Source: Lachnospiraceae bacterium
GTDB lineage: Bacteria; Bacillota; Clostridia; Lachnospirales; Lachnospiraceae
DNA length: 59,067 nucleotides
Assembly (NCBI GenBank): GCA_022792885.1
Contig: JAAWBX010000021.1
Location: 1-59,067, forward strand
Direction: 5' to 3'
Part shown: piece by piece, positions 16,459-25,208 of the stretch
Numbering within the stretch: the first letter of the stretch is position 1
Layout of the letters: every line of letters starts with the position of its first letter
Program-made: the position numbers and the translations under genes
The notes under the pieces: generated by a model
Seen by the model: only the letters and a program-made list of their open reading frames with translations
Databases searched by the model: none
What the model was told of the DNA's origin: nothing

Positions 16459-17514
16459 ATGGCGGAATGGGAGAAATACATCCGGCAGGTAGTGCCTTAT
16501 GTGCCCGGGGAACAACCGGATAAAGCGAAGATGATCAAGTTGAATACCAATGAGAATCCCTATCCCCCGGCGCCCGGTGTTGTCCGGGCGCTTAAGGAGA
16601 TGCGGGTGGACAACCTCAGGCTGTACCCGGATCCGACGTGCTCCTCTTTAATAAAAGTTCTGGCAGAGTATTACGGTCTGGGAGAGGATCGGGTTTTTGT
16701 CGGAGTCGGCAGCGACGATGTGCTGGCTATGGCGTTTTTGACCTTTTTTAATTCCGAAAAGCCTGTCCTCTTTCCGGCCGTCAGTTATTCTTTTTACCGG
16801 GTATGGGCGGATCTCTATCGGATTCCTTATGAGTGTCCGGCACTGGATCCGGAATTTCGAATTCGGCCGGAGGACTATAAGAGGGAGAACGGCGGCATCG
16901 TATTTCCGAATCCGAACGCGCCCACGTCGGTATTTTTGCCTTTGGACCAGGTGGAGGAAATGATTCGCTATAACAGGGACGTGGTTGTGATTGTGGATGA
17001 GGCCTATATTGATTTCGGCGGAGAGAGCGCCGTGAAATTAACGGACAAGTACGAAAATCTGTTGGTTGTCCAGACATTTTCGAAATCCCGTTCTCTGGCG
17101 GGGATGAGGATCGGTTACGCGCTGGGGAATCCGAAGCTGATTAAAGCGTTGCACGATGTGAAGTATTCGTTTAACTCCTATACGATGAATCGGACGGCTC
17201 TGACTCTCGGAGTGGAGGCCGTGAAGGACGAAGCCTATTTCCGGGAGAATCTGGCGAAGATTCTCGCGACGAGGGAGCGGGTTTCGAAAAGGATGCGGGA
17301 GCTTGGTTTTGAGTTTCCGGAATCGTATACGAATTTTTTGTTCGCTTCACACAGGAGAGTGCCGGCGAAAAAATTGTTTGACGCCCTGCGGAAGCGGGAT
17401 ATCTATGTGAGGCATTTTGACGCGCCGGGGATCGATCGCTATCTGAGGATCACCGTCGGAACCGACGAGGAAATGGACGCCTTTCTGAATTTTGTGGAGG
17501 GAGATTGTCTATGA
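16459..17514 (+). CDS. hisC: Histidinol-phosphate aminotransferase
   Basis: PLP-dependent aminotransferase of the class I/II fold, 351 residues; HisC converts imidazole acetol-phosphate to histidinol-phosphate. The protein shows KLNTNENPYPP at the N-terminus, DEAYIDFG (PLP-binding Asp and Tyr) and the Schiff-base Lys in TFSKSRSLAGMRIGYALG. No other his genes are seen nearby, so another aminotransferase role is possible. Its stop overlaps the next start in an ATGA. Confidence 0.85.
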   Translation: MAEWEKYIRQVVPYVPGEQPDKAKMIKLNTNENPYPPAPGVVRALKEMRVDNLRLYPDPTCSSLIKVLAEYYGLGEDRVFVGVGSDDVLAMAFLTFFNSEKPVLFPAVSYSFYRVWADLYRIPYECPALDPEFRIRPEDYKRENGGIVFPNPNAPTSVFLPLDQVEEMIRYNRDVVVIVDEAYIDFGGESAVKLTDKYENLLVVQTFSKSRSLAGMRIGYALGNPKLIKALHDVKYSFNSYTMNRTALTLGVEAVKDEAYFRENLAKILATRERVSKRMRELGFEFPESYTNFLFASHRRVPAKKLFDALRKRDIYVRHFDAPGIDRYLRITVGTDEEMDAFLNFVEGDCL

Positions 17515-18674
17515 CGGAATGGAGAAGGATCGGGCGCATTTTGTTGAATATTGCGATACCGCTGATCGAGTTTGTGCTGATATGCCTTCTGGGTCCGAAA
17601 CTTTTTCGTTTTTTTATACCGTTTATTATCGGCGGCCTGATTGCCATGATTGCGAATCCGCTGGTCCGCTTCCTTGAAAAACGGATTAAGCTGAAGCGGA
17701 AGCATTCTTCGGCTTTGTTAATGGTTGCCGTGCTGGCGCTGGTGATCGTCGGCGGATATTTCCTTCTGGCGGCAATCGGGCGGGAGATCGGAGGTTTCCT
17801 CTCCACGCTGCCGGATCTGCTCGAGAGCGTGAAGGGAGACATTATCCGGATGGGGGAGAATCTTTCCCGCATTGTGGCCGGGCTGCCGGAAGAAGTACAG
17901 GTTTCGGTGAACAAATTTACCGGGAATCTGTCCGGGTACCTGGGGGATCTGATCGCCGCGATCGGCGCGCCTACGATGAACGCGGTGGGGAATATCACCA
18001 GAAGCCTTCCCAGTTTGTTGGTGAACGTGGTGGTGATGATTCTATCGGCTTATTTTTTCCTGGCGGACCGTGAGAAGGTGGGCGCTTTTACCAGAAAAGT
18101 CCTGCCGAAATCCTGGTTAAAAGCGATCGATTTGATACAGGGGAATTTTAAACGGATTGTCGGCGGTTATTTTGCCGCTCAGTTTAAGATCATGCTGGTT
18201 ATTATCGTGGTGCTTTATATCGGTTTTTTGATATTGAGGATCAATTATGCTTTTTTGCTGGCGGTTCTGATCGCGATTTTGGATTTTCTGCCGGTATTCG
18301 GGACAGGCACGGTGCTGATCCCCTGGGGCGTTTTTGAGATGTTGAGCGGGGATCTGCATATGACGATCGGGCTCATCGTTATTTATGTGGCGTCCCAGGG
18401 ATTTCATCAGGCCGTGCAGCCGAAGATGGTGGGCGATTCCATGGGACTGAATCCCATGTATACCCTGTTTCTGTTATTCGTCGGGTTTCGGTTTTACGGA
18501 ATCGGGGGAATGATCCTGGCGGTTCCGGTCGGGATGATTCTGGAAGATATGTACCATGCCGGGATGTTTGACGAGTTTTTCCGGAATCTGCGCCGGCTGG
18601 CCGAGGAAATTCGGAAGTTAAGGGAACTGCCGCCGGACGAAGAGGATTTTTTAAAGGATGGGAATGAAAAATAA
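17511..18674 (+). CDS. AI-2E family transporter
   Basis: Polytopic membrane protein of the AI-2E (PF01594) family, 387 residues from ATG 17511, about seven to eight hydrophobic segments. The N-terminal pair of helices (about 8-75), a hydrophilic segment (about 85-160) and the C-terminal helices with LDFLPVFGTGTVLIPWG and QAVQPKMVGDSMGLNPMYTL are family traits. Members have been linked to autoinducer-2 export or to sodium/proton antiport. GGAGGGA at 17497-17503 supports ATG 17511 over the TTG at 17505. Confidence 0.87.
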   Translation: MTEWRRIGRILLNIAIPLIEFVLICLLGPKLFRFFIPFIIGGLIAMIANPLVRFLEKRIKLKRKHSSALLMVAVLALVIVGGYFLLAAIGREIGGFLSTLPDLLESVKGDIIRMGENLSRIVAGLPEEVQVSVNKFTGNLSGYLGDLIAAIGAPTMNAVGNITRSLPSLLVNVVVMILSAYFFLADREKVGAFTRKVLPKSWLKAIDLIQGNFKRIVGGYFAAQFKIMLVIIVVLYIGFLILRINYAFLLAVLIAILDFLPVFGTGTVLIPWGVFEMLSGDLHMTIGLIVIYVASQGFHQAVQPKMVGDSMGLNPMYTLFLLFVGFRFYGIGGMILAVPVGMILEDMYHAGMFDEFFRNLRRLAEEIRKLRELPPDEEDFLKDGNEK

Positions 18675-18689
18675 AAGGAGGATATCAGG

Positions 18690-19652
18690 ATGGAGAAGAT
18701 TTTGGTGGTGCTTCCGGTGAAGGAATCGCACAAGGCGCTTCTGGAGGCGAACGCACCGGAAGGCTCGGAGTTCGTTTACAACGAAGCTCCCGGGAAGGAA
18801 CTGATTCAGGATGCGACGGTGATTATCGGCAATGTGGCGGCGGATAAAATCGCGGGTACGAAAAAGTTAAAATGGTTCCAGTTGAACAGCGCCGGTACGG
18901 ACGGCTATACGGCGCCGGGCGTTTTGCCGGAGGGGGCGTATCTGACCAATGCGACCGGCGCTTACGGGCTGGCTTTGTCGGAGCATATGCTGGCTATGCT
19001 TTTGTGCCTGATGAAAAAGCTGCATCTGTACGCGGAAGATCAGAAAGAGCATGTCTGGGGAGATCGGGGGAATGTGATCTCGATCGAAGGTTCCACTACG
19101 CTGGTGGTAGGAATGGGCGATATCGGCGGAGAATTTGCGAAGAGGATGCATGCGTTGGGAAGTCGCGTGATCGGGATCCGTCGAAACAAAGCGGAGAAAC
19201 CGGACTATCTGGACGGGCTGTATCAGATGGACGCGCTGGACGAATGGCTTGGGAAGGCGGATATCGTCGCGACCAGCCTGCCGGGGACAAAGGCGACCTA
19301 TCATGTCTTCAACGCGGAAGCTTTTGCGAAGATGAAAGAAGGCGCGTATTTCCTGAATATCGGTCGGGGGACGGCGGTGGATACCGATGCCCTGACGGAA
19401 GCGTTGAACAGCGGGCATTTAGCCGGGGCCGGTGTGGACGTGACGGAGCCGGAGCCTTTGCCGAAGGATCATCCTTTATGGGAGGCGAAGAACGTGATCA
19501 TTACGCCGCACATTTCCGGTTTTTATCATCTGCCGGAGACGTTTGAGCGGATTATCCGGATCGCGGCCGGAAATATGGCGGCTTACCGGGACGGAAAAGA
19601 GATGAAGAACCTGGTGGATTTTACGACGGGATACCGGAAATTCCAGGGGTAA
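18690..19652 (+). CDS. D-2-hydroxyacid dehydrogenase
   Basis: NAD(P)-dependent oxidoreductase of the D-isomer 2-hydroxyacid dehydrogenase family, 320 residues. The Rossmann motif is TTLVVGMGDIGGEFAKRMHALG (about residues 130-152). The catalytic triad regions appear as NIGRGTAVD, DVTEPEPLPKDHPLW (catalytic Glu) and TPHISG (catalytic His). The catalytic-domain half is less conserved, so the substrate cannot be assigned. AAAAGGAGG precedes the ATG, 15 bases after the AI-2E gene. Confidence 0.88.
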   Translation: MEKILVVLPVKESHKALLEANAPEGSEFVYNEAPGKELIQDATVIIGNVAADKIAGTKKLKWFQLNSAGTDGYTAPGVLPEGAYLTNATGAYGLALSEHMLAMLLCLMKKLHLYAEDQKEHVWGDRGNVISIEGSTTLVVGMGDIGGEFAKRMHALGSRVIGIRRNKAEKPDYLDGLYQMDALDEWLGKADIVATSLPGTKATYHVFNAEAFAKMKEGAYFLNIGRGTAVDTDALTEALNSGHLAGAGVDVTEPEPLPKDHPLWEAKNVIITPHISGFYHLPETFERIIRIAAGNMAAYRDGKEMKNLVDFTTGYRKFQG

Positions 19653-19675
19653 AAGGCTTTTGTAAAGCGAGATGA

Positions 19676-19723
19676 TAAAAACGGCAGCCAACGGCTTCAT
19701 TGCCGCGGGCTGCCGTTTTTTGT
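19676..19723. terminator. Bidirectional terminator
   Basis: ACGGCAGCC (19681-19689) pairs with GGCTGCCGT (19708-19716). TTTTTT follows on the plus strand and an A-run precedes it, so it can also end the convergent histidine-kinase operon on the minus strand. Confidence 0.85.
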
Positions 19724-19766
19724 TGTGTATTCGGGGAAAATTACCGATGGAAAGACCCGAAAATTT

Positions 19767-22700
19767 TTATTTTTTCTGACTGCGGATCACATGGTTCAGC
19801 GTCTGATACAGTTTATCCACTTCCACGGGTTTGGAGAGATGTCCGTTCATACCGCATTCCACGGATTTTTTCAGATCGTCGTCGAAGGCGTTCGCCGACA
19901 TGGCGATGATCGGTATCGTATGGCAGTCCGCGCGTTCCAGACTTCGAATTGTACGCGTCGCGTCCAGCCCATCCATCACCGGCATCATGATATCCATCAG
20001 AATCACATCGTAAGTATCCGGCGGCGTAGTCTGGATGCGTTCGACAGCCTGGGCGCCGTTGTAGACGCAATCCACTTCAAACCCCCGTTCTTCCAGAAGG
20101 CATTGCGCGATCTCGGAGTTCAGTTCGTTGTCTTCCACTACCAGAACACGGCAGCCGTCAAAGGAAAGTTCTTCTTTCTCTGTATCGATCTCCGTGTTTT
20201 CGCCGGGGGCCAGGAGGATGGAAAAGCTGAACGTGCTGCCTTCGCCCGGCGTGCTGTCCAGTTGAATGCTGCTTCCCATCATTTGTATCAGACGGCTGCT
20301 GATTGAGAGCCCCAATCCGGTTCCCTGTTGTTTGGACGGATTCGTACCGGATGCCTGCTCGAAGGAGCGGAACACCCGATCCTGATCTTCTTTGGCAATG
20401 CCGATGCCGGTATCGCTTACCGAGAAATAGACCAGGGGCTTTGTTCCCGCGTTGTTTATTTCCCTTACGGTCAACGTAATGCGGCCTTTTGCCGGTGTAA
20501 ATTTTACCGCGTTGCCGAGCAGATTGATGAGCACCTGACTGATTCGCATTTTATCGGCGAAGAACCAATGATTTGTCAGCTCGATCGTCTGTACAAAATC
20601 GATCTGTTTGGCGGTCGTCTGCGACGTGATCAGTTCCCGGATGGTGTCGAGCATTTCATTGATATTGAAATGGACGGGTTCCAGTTTCATCTTGCCGCTT
20701 TCGATCTTTGACATATCCAGGATGTCGTTGATCAGCCCCAGTAGGTAGTCCGAGGAGGAATGTATTTTTTGCAGGCAGTCCAGAATCCGTTCCTGGCTCT
20801 GATCCTGCTGCAAGGCGATCGCGGTCATGCCGATGATCCCGTTCATCGGCGTGCGGATCTCATGGCTCATGCGTGATAAAAATTCGGATTTTGCCTTGCT
20901 GGCGATGTCATGCTGCTGCTGATTTAACTGGCTCTGGATTACTCTGCCGAGTTCCGCGAAATTCTGCGTCTCCTCCGGATTCTGCCATATCTCGGGTTCG
21001 TCGCTGAGAATGCAGACATTCCCGGTATAACTGCCGTTGTCATACATGGGAAGCAAAACGCCTTTTTGTCCCGGTGTGACGTTCAAAAAACATTGAATGA
21101 TGTTTCGGCGGCTGTCTTCTGCGGAAAAATACCGGACTTCGTCCCGGCCGAGCCATTGATAAAAGGCTTCTTTTTCTTCTTCTTTGTATTTATGGACGTT
21201 TTCCGCGATGGCGACGCCGTTCTGGTGCCACTGATAATTCAGATAATTGGAGTTGAAATCGGGCCGCAAAAGAGATACCAGCACATCGCTGGCCTGGCAG
21301 AAACGACCGATCTTGCGGATCATCAACATCATCTGAGCGGAGAAATCACTTCCTTTGCCAAACAGATTTAAAGCTACGGATACCAGGCCGACGTCGCCGC
21401 CGTAGCCCAGCGAATTGATCTCGTACCCTTTCAGGGCGGGAGGGAGGGACCGGTTCTTTTCCGGGATGTCTTCGTAGAAAAGAGCGGGATTTTCGGCGTC
21501 TGCGGCGGAGAAATTTTGGGCCAGTTTTGCCATACGGATCACCTGTTCCGTATTTTGGGATTTGTCACCGCAGGCCAGGCCGGCGTACATTTTGACATGG
21601 AAGGTTTCTTCAGGGAAAGCGACGGCAGTTTTACCAAGCAGCCGTGCGGTAAACTCTGCCGCCTGCGTTTTGGATTGACCTTCCTGCCACAGAATAAATT
21701 CATCCCGATTCAAACGCAGCGCTGTGATACTGCAGTTTTCCGCTTCGGTGAGCCTCTGGCATTCTTCGCGGATCAGGTCGCCGATCTCTTCCAGAATCAT
21801 GTCTCCGAATACGATTCCGTTTTTCTCGTTGATCTCCGTCAGATGATCCAAAAACAGGGCGATCATTACGCCGTCCGGCCGGGAATCCCGGCACTTTTTC
21901 AGGTGTTCCATTCCGGCGCTGAATACATAGAAACCGGTAACTCCGTCGATGGTGTTCCTGCGGAATTGTTCGGCCTCCCGTTCTTTCTGCTCCTCAATAT
22001 TGCGTATGCTACCCACCAGTTTCCAACGTCTGCCGTCTGTGTCGTAAATGACTTTGCCCGCAAGCGCCACCCAGGTGAATTCCGTTTCTTCCGGCCAGCG
22101 CATTCGAAATTCCGCATAAGGATTATCCGCGTCGCTCTGCAGGGATTTCATGGCGTCTTCCTGATCCGGCTCGTAGATATAGTCGGGGTTGATGAAACCG
22201 CTTTCGGTCTGAGGGCAGCGCCATTGTCCGCTCATGGTTTTGTGATTCACGATATCCAGCATCTGATTCTGAAGGTTATAAGAGAAAAAGATGTCGTTGG
22301 AAGCTTCCAGGGCGACCCGGTAGCGTTCTTTTTCCTCCAGAAGGATGTTCTCCGCTTCTTTCTGTCGGTCGTTGAGGTCCGTCACTACGTTGTACAGGGC
22401 GTCGATTTCCAGAATGTGGGAGGGTTTAAATTCCTGAAGACCGGTCTGTCCGCGGCTGATACATTGCATTAGCTGCTGGACCGGTCGGGTCAGGTATCTG
22501 ACGGCGAGGTAGATGCCGAATACGCCGAAGATCAGGCCGAGCAAAACGGCGGCGATCATCCATAAATAGAGCTGGCGGCTGATTCCGAAAAGATCTTCTT
22601 CCGTATTCAGTGCCAGGAGCGCCCACTCCGTGTTCTCGTAGGGCACATTGTTGCTGTACAGCTTCAGAGGGCATACGACGGCATAGACGCCCTGGCCGTT

Positions 22701-23699
22701 CAGGCTGATATCTTCTGCCAGAGAAAGATTTTCATAATCGGTTTTTTGCAGAGAAAAGGAATCCCCCCCGGAACGGATGAGGTCATAAAGCATTCCCTTG
22801 CCGATAAGGGGGGTGTAACGATCGTCCCCGGTTTTGAGGGCCAGCATATATCCGGATTGCTGGCTGCTGTTCAATTCTTCCGCCGGGAAATAATCATACA
22901 GGCTTCGGCTTGAGATTTCCACACCGAGCACGGCGTACACCCGGCCCTGATAGCGGAGCGGCAGGGAGTATGTAATCATTTCATAGGAATCCGTCGTATT
23001 TTTTGTCAGCGAAAAGGGCATGGACCAGTAGCCGAGATCTTCTGTGTCTGCGTCCGCATGCTCTTCCCCGGCTCTCCAGGGTTCATAAAAATAGCTGTCG
23101 GAAGGATTCTGGTTTTGGCCGTCCATATGAAAGCGGGTGGTCCAGTTGCTATCCAGCGGAATATTCCATTTTCTGGACAACTCTTTGCTTCCGCATTCCA
23201 GCAGCAGATCCGTGAAATTGGCCGGATTCGTATAGGGGTCGGAATCCCGAATGAAAAATCCGTCGTAATCGCCGGCGGTCTTCGGATCGGCATCCGTCAG
23301 AATCAGAAAGGTTCCCGTCGTGGAGTTGTTCTGCAGGATATTCAGGCATTCCGGAAAAAGGGTTTCAAGCAGCCGGTTTTTCATCTCGCCGGAAGCGAGA
23401 AGTTCCGTCAGCGTTACGTTTTCGTTTTGCAGAAACTGTTCCAGCAGTCGATCGATGCGTTCTTCCTGATTGTAGATGGACGACCAGCGCTGCGTCATGT
23501 CGTTTTGCAGGATGACTTTTCTGTTTTCTGCCAATCGGTTCATCATACCGCTGGAATACGCTTCCAAGGTAGAAGTAGTTTTGCTGACAACCAGAGTGCC
23601 GATGGTTATGACGCTTTGTACCAGCATGATGATGATCAGAGGAAACAGAAAGATTGTGAATATGGTTGATTTTTTCTTTTTTTGACTGTTACCCTTCAT
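19767..23699 (-). CDS. Hybrid histidine kinase with sensor, PAS, GGDEF-like and receiver domains
   Basis: A 1310-residue membrane sensor. Order: TM1 (about 13-37), large extracellular sensor (about 38-375, probably dCache), TM2 (about 380-402), HAMP-like linker, PAS (about 460-560), GGDEF-like domain (about 580-740) with the active motif replaced by LNRDEF, a variable GAF-like stretch, HisKA (SHEIRTPMNG), HATPase (LINLLGNAVKF, GTGLGLSI) and a receiver (1183-1310, phospho-Asp in LMDIMMPVMDG at about 1236). The substituted GGDEF motif implies no diguanylate cyclase activity. No DNA-binding output or partner regulator is adjacent. The gene begins 7 bases after the binding-protein stop with no clear ribosome binding site, suggesting coupling. 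Confidence 0.9.
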   Translation of the reverse strand: MKGNSQKKKKSTIFTIFLFPLIIIMLVQSVITIGTLVVSKTTSTLEAYSSGMMNRLAENRKVILQNDMTQRWSSIYNQEERIDRLLEQFLQNENVTLTELLASGEMKNRLLETLFPECLNILQNNSTTGTFLILTDADPKTAGDYDGFFIRDSDPYTNPANFTDLLLECGSKELSRKWNIPLDSNWTTRFHMDGQNQNPSDSYFYEPWRAGEEHADADTEDLGYWSMPFSLTKNTTDSYEMITYSLPLRYQGRVYAVLGVEISSRSLYDYFPAEELNSSQQSGYMLALKTGDDRYTPLIGKGMLYDLIRSGGDSFSLQKTDYENLSLAEDISLNGQGVYAVVCPLKLYSNNVPYENTEWALLALNTEEDLFGISRQLYLWMIAAVLLGLIFGVFGIYLAVRYLTRPVQQLMQCISRGQTGLQEFKPSHILEIDALYNVVTDLNDRQKEAENILLEEKERYRVALEASNDIFFSYNLQNQMLDIVNHKTMSGQWRCPQTESGFINPDYIYEPDQEDAMKSLQSDADNPYAEFRMRWPEETEFTWVALAGKVIYDTDGRRWKLVGSIRNIEEQKEREAEQFRRNTIDGVTGFYVFSAGMEHLKKCRDSRPDGVMIALFLDHLTEINEKNGIVFGDMILEEIGDLIREECQRLTEAENCSITALRLNRDEFILWQEGQSKTQAAEFTARLLGKTAVAFPEETFHVKMYAGLACGDKSQNTEQVIRMAKLAQNFSAADAENPALFYEDIPEKNRSLPPALKGYEINSLGYGGDVGLVSVALNLFGKGSDFSAQMMLMIRKIGRFCQASDVLVSLLRPDFNSNYLNYQWHQNGVAIAENVHKYKEEEKEAFYQWLGRDEVRYFSAEDSRRNIIQCFLNVTPGQKGVLLPMYDNGSYTGNVCILSDEPEIWQNPEETQNFAELGRVIQSQLNQQQHDIASKAKSEFLSRMSHEIRTPMNGIIGMTAIALQQDQSQERILDCLQKIHSSSDYLLGLINDILDMSKIESGKMKLEPVHFNINEMLDTIRELITSQTTAKQIDFVQTIELTNHWFFADKMRISQVLINLLGNAVKFTPAKGRITLTVREINNAGTKPLVYFSVSDTGIGIAKEDQDRVFRSFEQASGTNPSKQQGTGLGLSISSRLIQMMGSSIQLDSTPGEGSTFSFSILLAPGENTEIDTEKEELSFDGCRVLVVEDNELNSEIAQCLLEERGFEVDCVYNGAQAVERIQTTPPDTYDVILMDIMMPVMDGLDATRTIRSLERADCHTIPIIAMSANAFDDDLKKSVECGMNGHLSKPVEVDKLYQTLNHVIRSQKK

Positions 23700-23706
23700 T
23701 TTATTT

Positions 23707-25167
23707 TTACTTGTTTACCGCGCTGTTCAGCGCGTCGCAAAAAGAGGTGTACCATTCTTCAAAAGCGTCTCTTGTCACATAGGGTTCCGAAGCCTCCTCC
23801 AGGTTTTTTCCTTCCGCCAGCGCGGCGGCCACGGCGGCCCGGTCTTCGGCGGCTTTGTCTGCCAGATGATATTCCAGGACCTTGCGCGCGGCGGAGCCGT
23901 TTTCAAAGCTTTTGTTCGTGTAGAGGGTCATGTGTTCCATTTCCTGTAAAATGGTAGTCAGACAGTCACGGGTCTTGGGAGCTACCGTCAGTTCCCGGGC
24001 TTCGATGATCTGATCCAGTTTTTCTACATGATTGGCGTCTTTTTGCACCGGAAGATAGCCGGATACGCAGCCGAACTGCAGATTGTTGTCCGTCTGTGTA
24101 AACCATTTTAAAAATTCCACGGAGGCGTACTCGTGAGCTTCGTCGGATTTGCTGACTACCATACCGGCCCCCTGCTGTACGGCATAATGCTCCCCGTTTT
24201 CGAATATCGGCGCCGGCATAACAATATAGTCGATCGGATAGCTGCCTTCGTCAAGTTCTACCTGATCCGGGAAATACATGGCGGAAGAGGTGGAACCGGT
24301 ATAAGCTAAGAGTTCTCCGGTTTTCACGTCGTCGGAACGGAAAGAACCGTAAGCTCCGAAATATCCTTTGACCATGGGAACGTAGTAGTTCTCCCATAGA
24401 CGATACAGTTCTTCTTTCGGAACGTTTAGGGTCATGGTACCGTTCTCCACCTGAAAGATCTCCACGCCGAGCTGGCGCATACCGATGATAAAATAGTTTG
24501 CCACGGCGTCGCGGCCGTAGAAAGCCTTGCCGTCTTCCGGTATATCAGGCGTCTGGGCGTCCGTCCACTCGTAGTAGGTCCGGGCGGTAGCGGCCACGCC
24601 TTCTATGGTTTTTAAATCTTCCAGGGAAGCGCCCGTGGCGGCTGCGAAAGGTTCCCAGTCCGTCCGGTTAATCATCATGATCTCGGTAGATTTCGCGGTG
24701 GGGAAGATCCGGAGCGTGCCGTCGGCGGCGATGCGTCCCTCTTCCATATAAGAATCTACATATTGTTCCAACTCTTCGTCGCTCAGGTAATCGGACAGGT
24801 TGGCCAGAGCGTCTGCCTGTTCCACTTCGTAGGCGGTATCCGCGTAGGAGGAGAAAATATCCGGCATGGGGTCTGCTCCGACCTTTTCGGCGATGGCGTC
24901 GCGCACGGCGGTTTCCAGGTCGGAAACCGACCCCTGAGAGTATCCCTGTACATAGATGCCTTTTTCGCGGCCGACCGTATCATTAAATTCTTCCACCAGG
25001 GCATCGAAGGCGGTCTGCTGAGAACCGTTGTAATAATGCCATATCGTGAGCGATACGGGATTTTTGGGGTCCAGGGGACTTTTACTGCTGCATCCCGCCA
25101 GAATAAAGGCCGAAACCGCCGTCAGGCATATCAGGCTTTTTTTGATAAATTTTCCTGTTTGTTTCAT
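23707..25167 (-). CDS. Extracellular solute-binding lipoprotein paired with the hybrid kinase
   Basis: A 486-residue family-1-type solute-binding protein. Signal: MKQTGKFIKKS, hydrophobic core, lipobox LAGC (Cys at about residue 26). The mature domain starts VSLTIWHYYNGSQQTAFDALVEEFNDTVG, as in carbohydrate-binding proteins. GGGAGG precedes the ATG. No permease or ATPase lies nearby; the kinase gene follows directly. I infer a ligand-presenting co-receptor for the kinase rather than a transport subunit, though it could feed a distant transporter. Confidence 0.85.
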   Translation of the reverse strand: MKQTGKFIKKSLICLTAVSAFILAGCSSKSPLDPKNPVSLTIWHYYNGSQQTAFDALVEEFNDTVGREKGIYVQGYSQGSVSDLETAVRDAIAEKVGADPMPDIFSSYADTAYEVEQADALANLSDYLSDEELEQYVDSYMEEGRIAADGTLRIFPTAKSTEIMMINRTDWEPFAAATGASLEDLKTIEGVAATARTYYEWTDAQTPDIPEDGKAFYGRDAVANYFIIGMRQLGVEIFQVENGTMTLNVPKEELYRLWENYYVPMVKGYFGAYGSFRSDDVKTGELLAYTGSTSSAMYFPDQVELDEGSYPIDYIVMPAPIFENGEHYAVQQGAGMVVSKSDEAHEYASVEFLKWFTQTDNNLQFGCVSGYLPVQKDANHVEKLDQIIEARELTVAPKTRDCLTTILQEMEHMTLYTNKSFENGSAARKVLEYHLADKAAEDRAAVAAALAEGKNLEEASEPYVTRDAFEEWYTSFCDALNSAVNK

Positions 25168-25208
25168 TTGTCTGCCTCCCTTATGGTATTCCCTTTGTAG
25201 TTCTGCGT

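Noticed and set aside
16459-17514. Histidine biosynthesis operon
   Set aside because: Only a hisC-type gene is present; neighbours are glmM and an AI-2E family protein.
21516-22472. Plus-strand ORF (318 codons) inside the hybrid kinase gene
   Set aside because: Antisense to the kinase, whose domains are continuous through this stretch.
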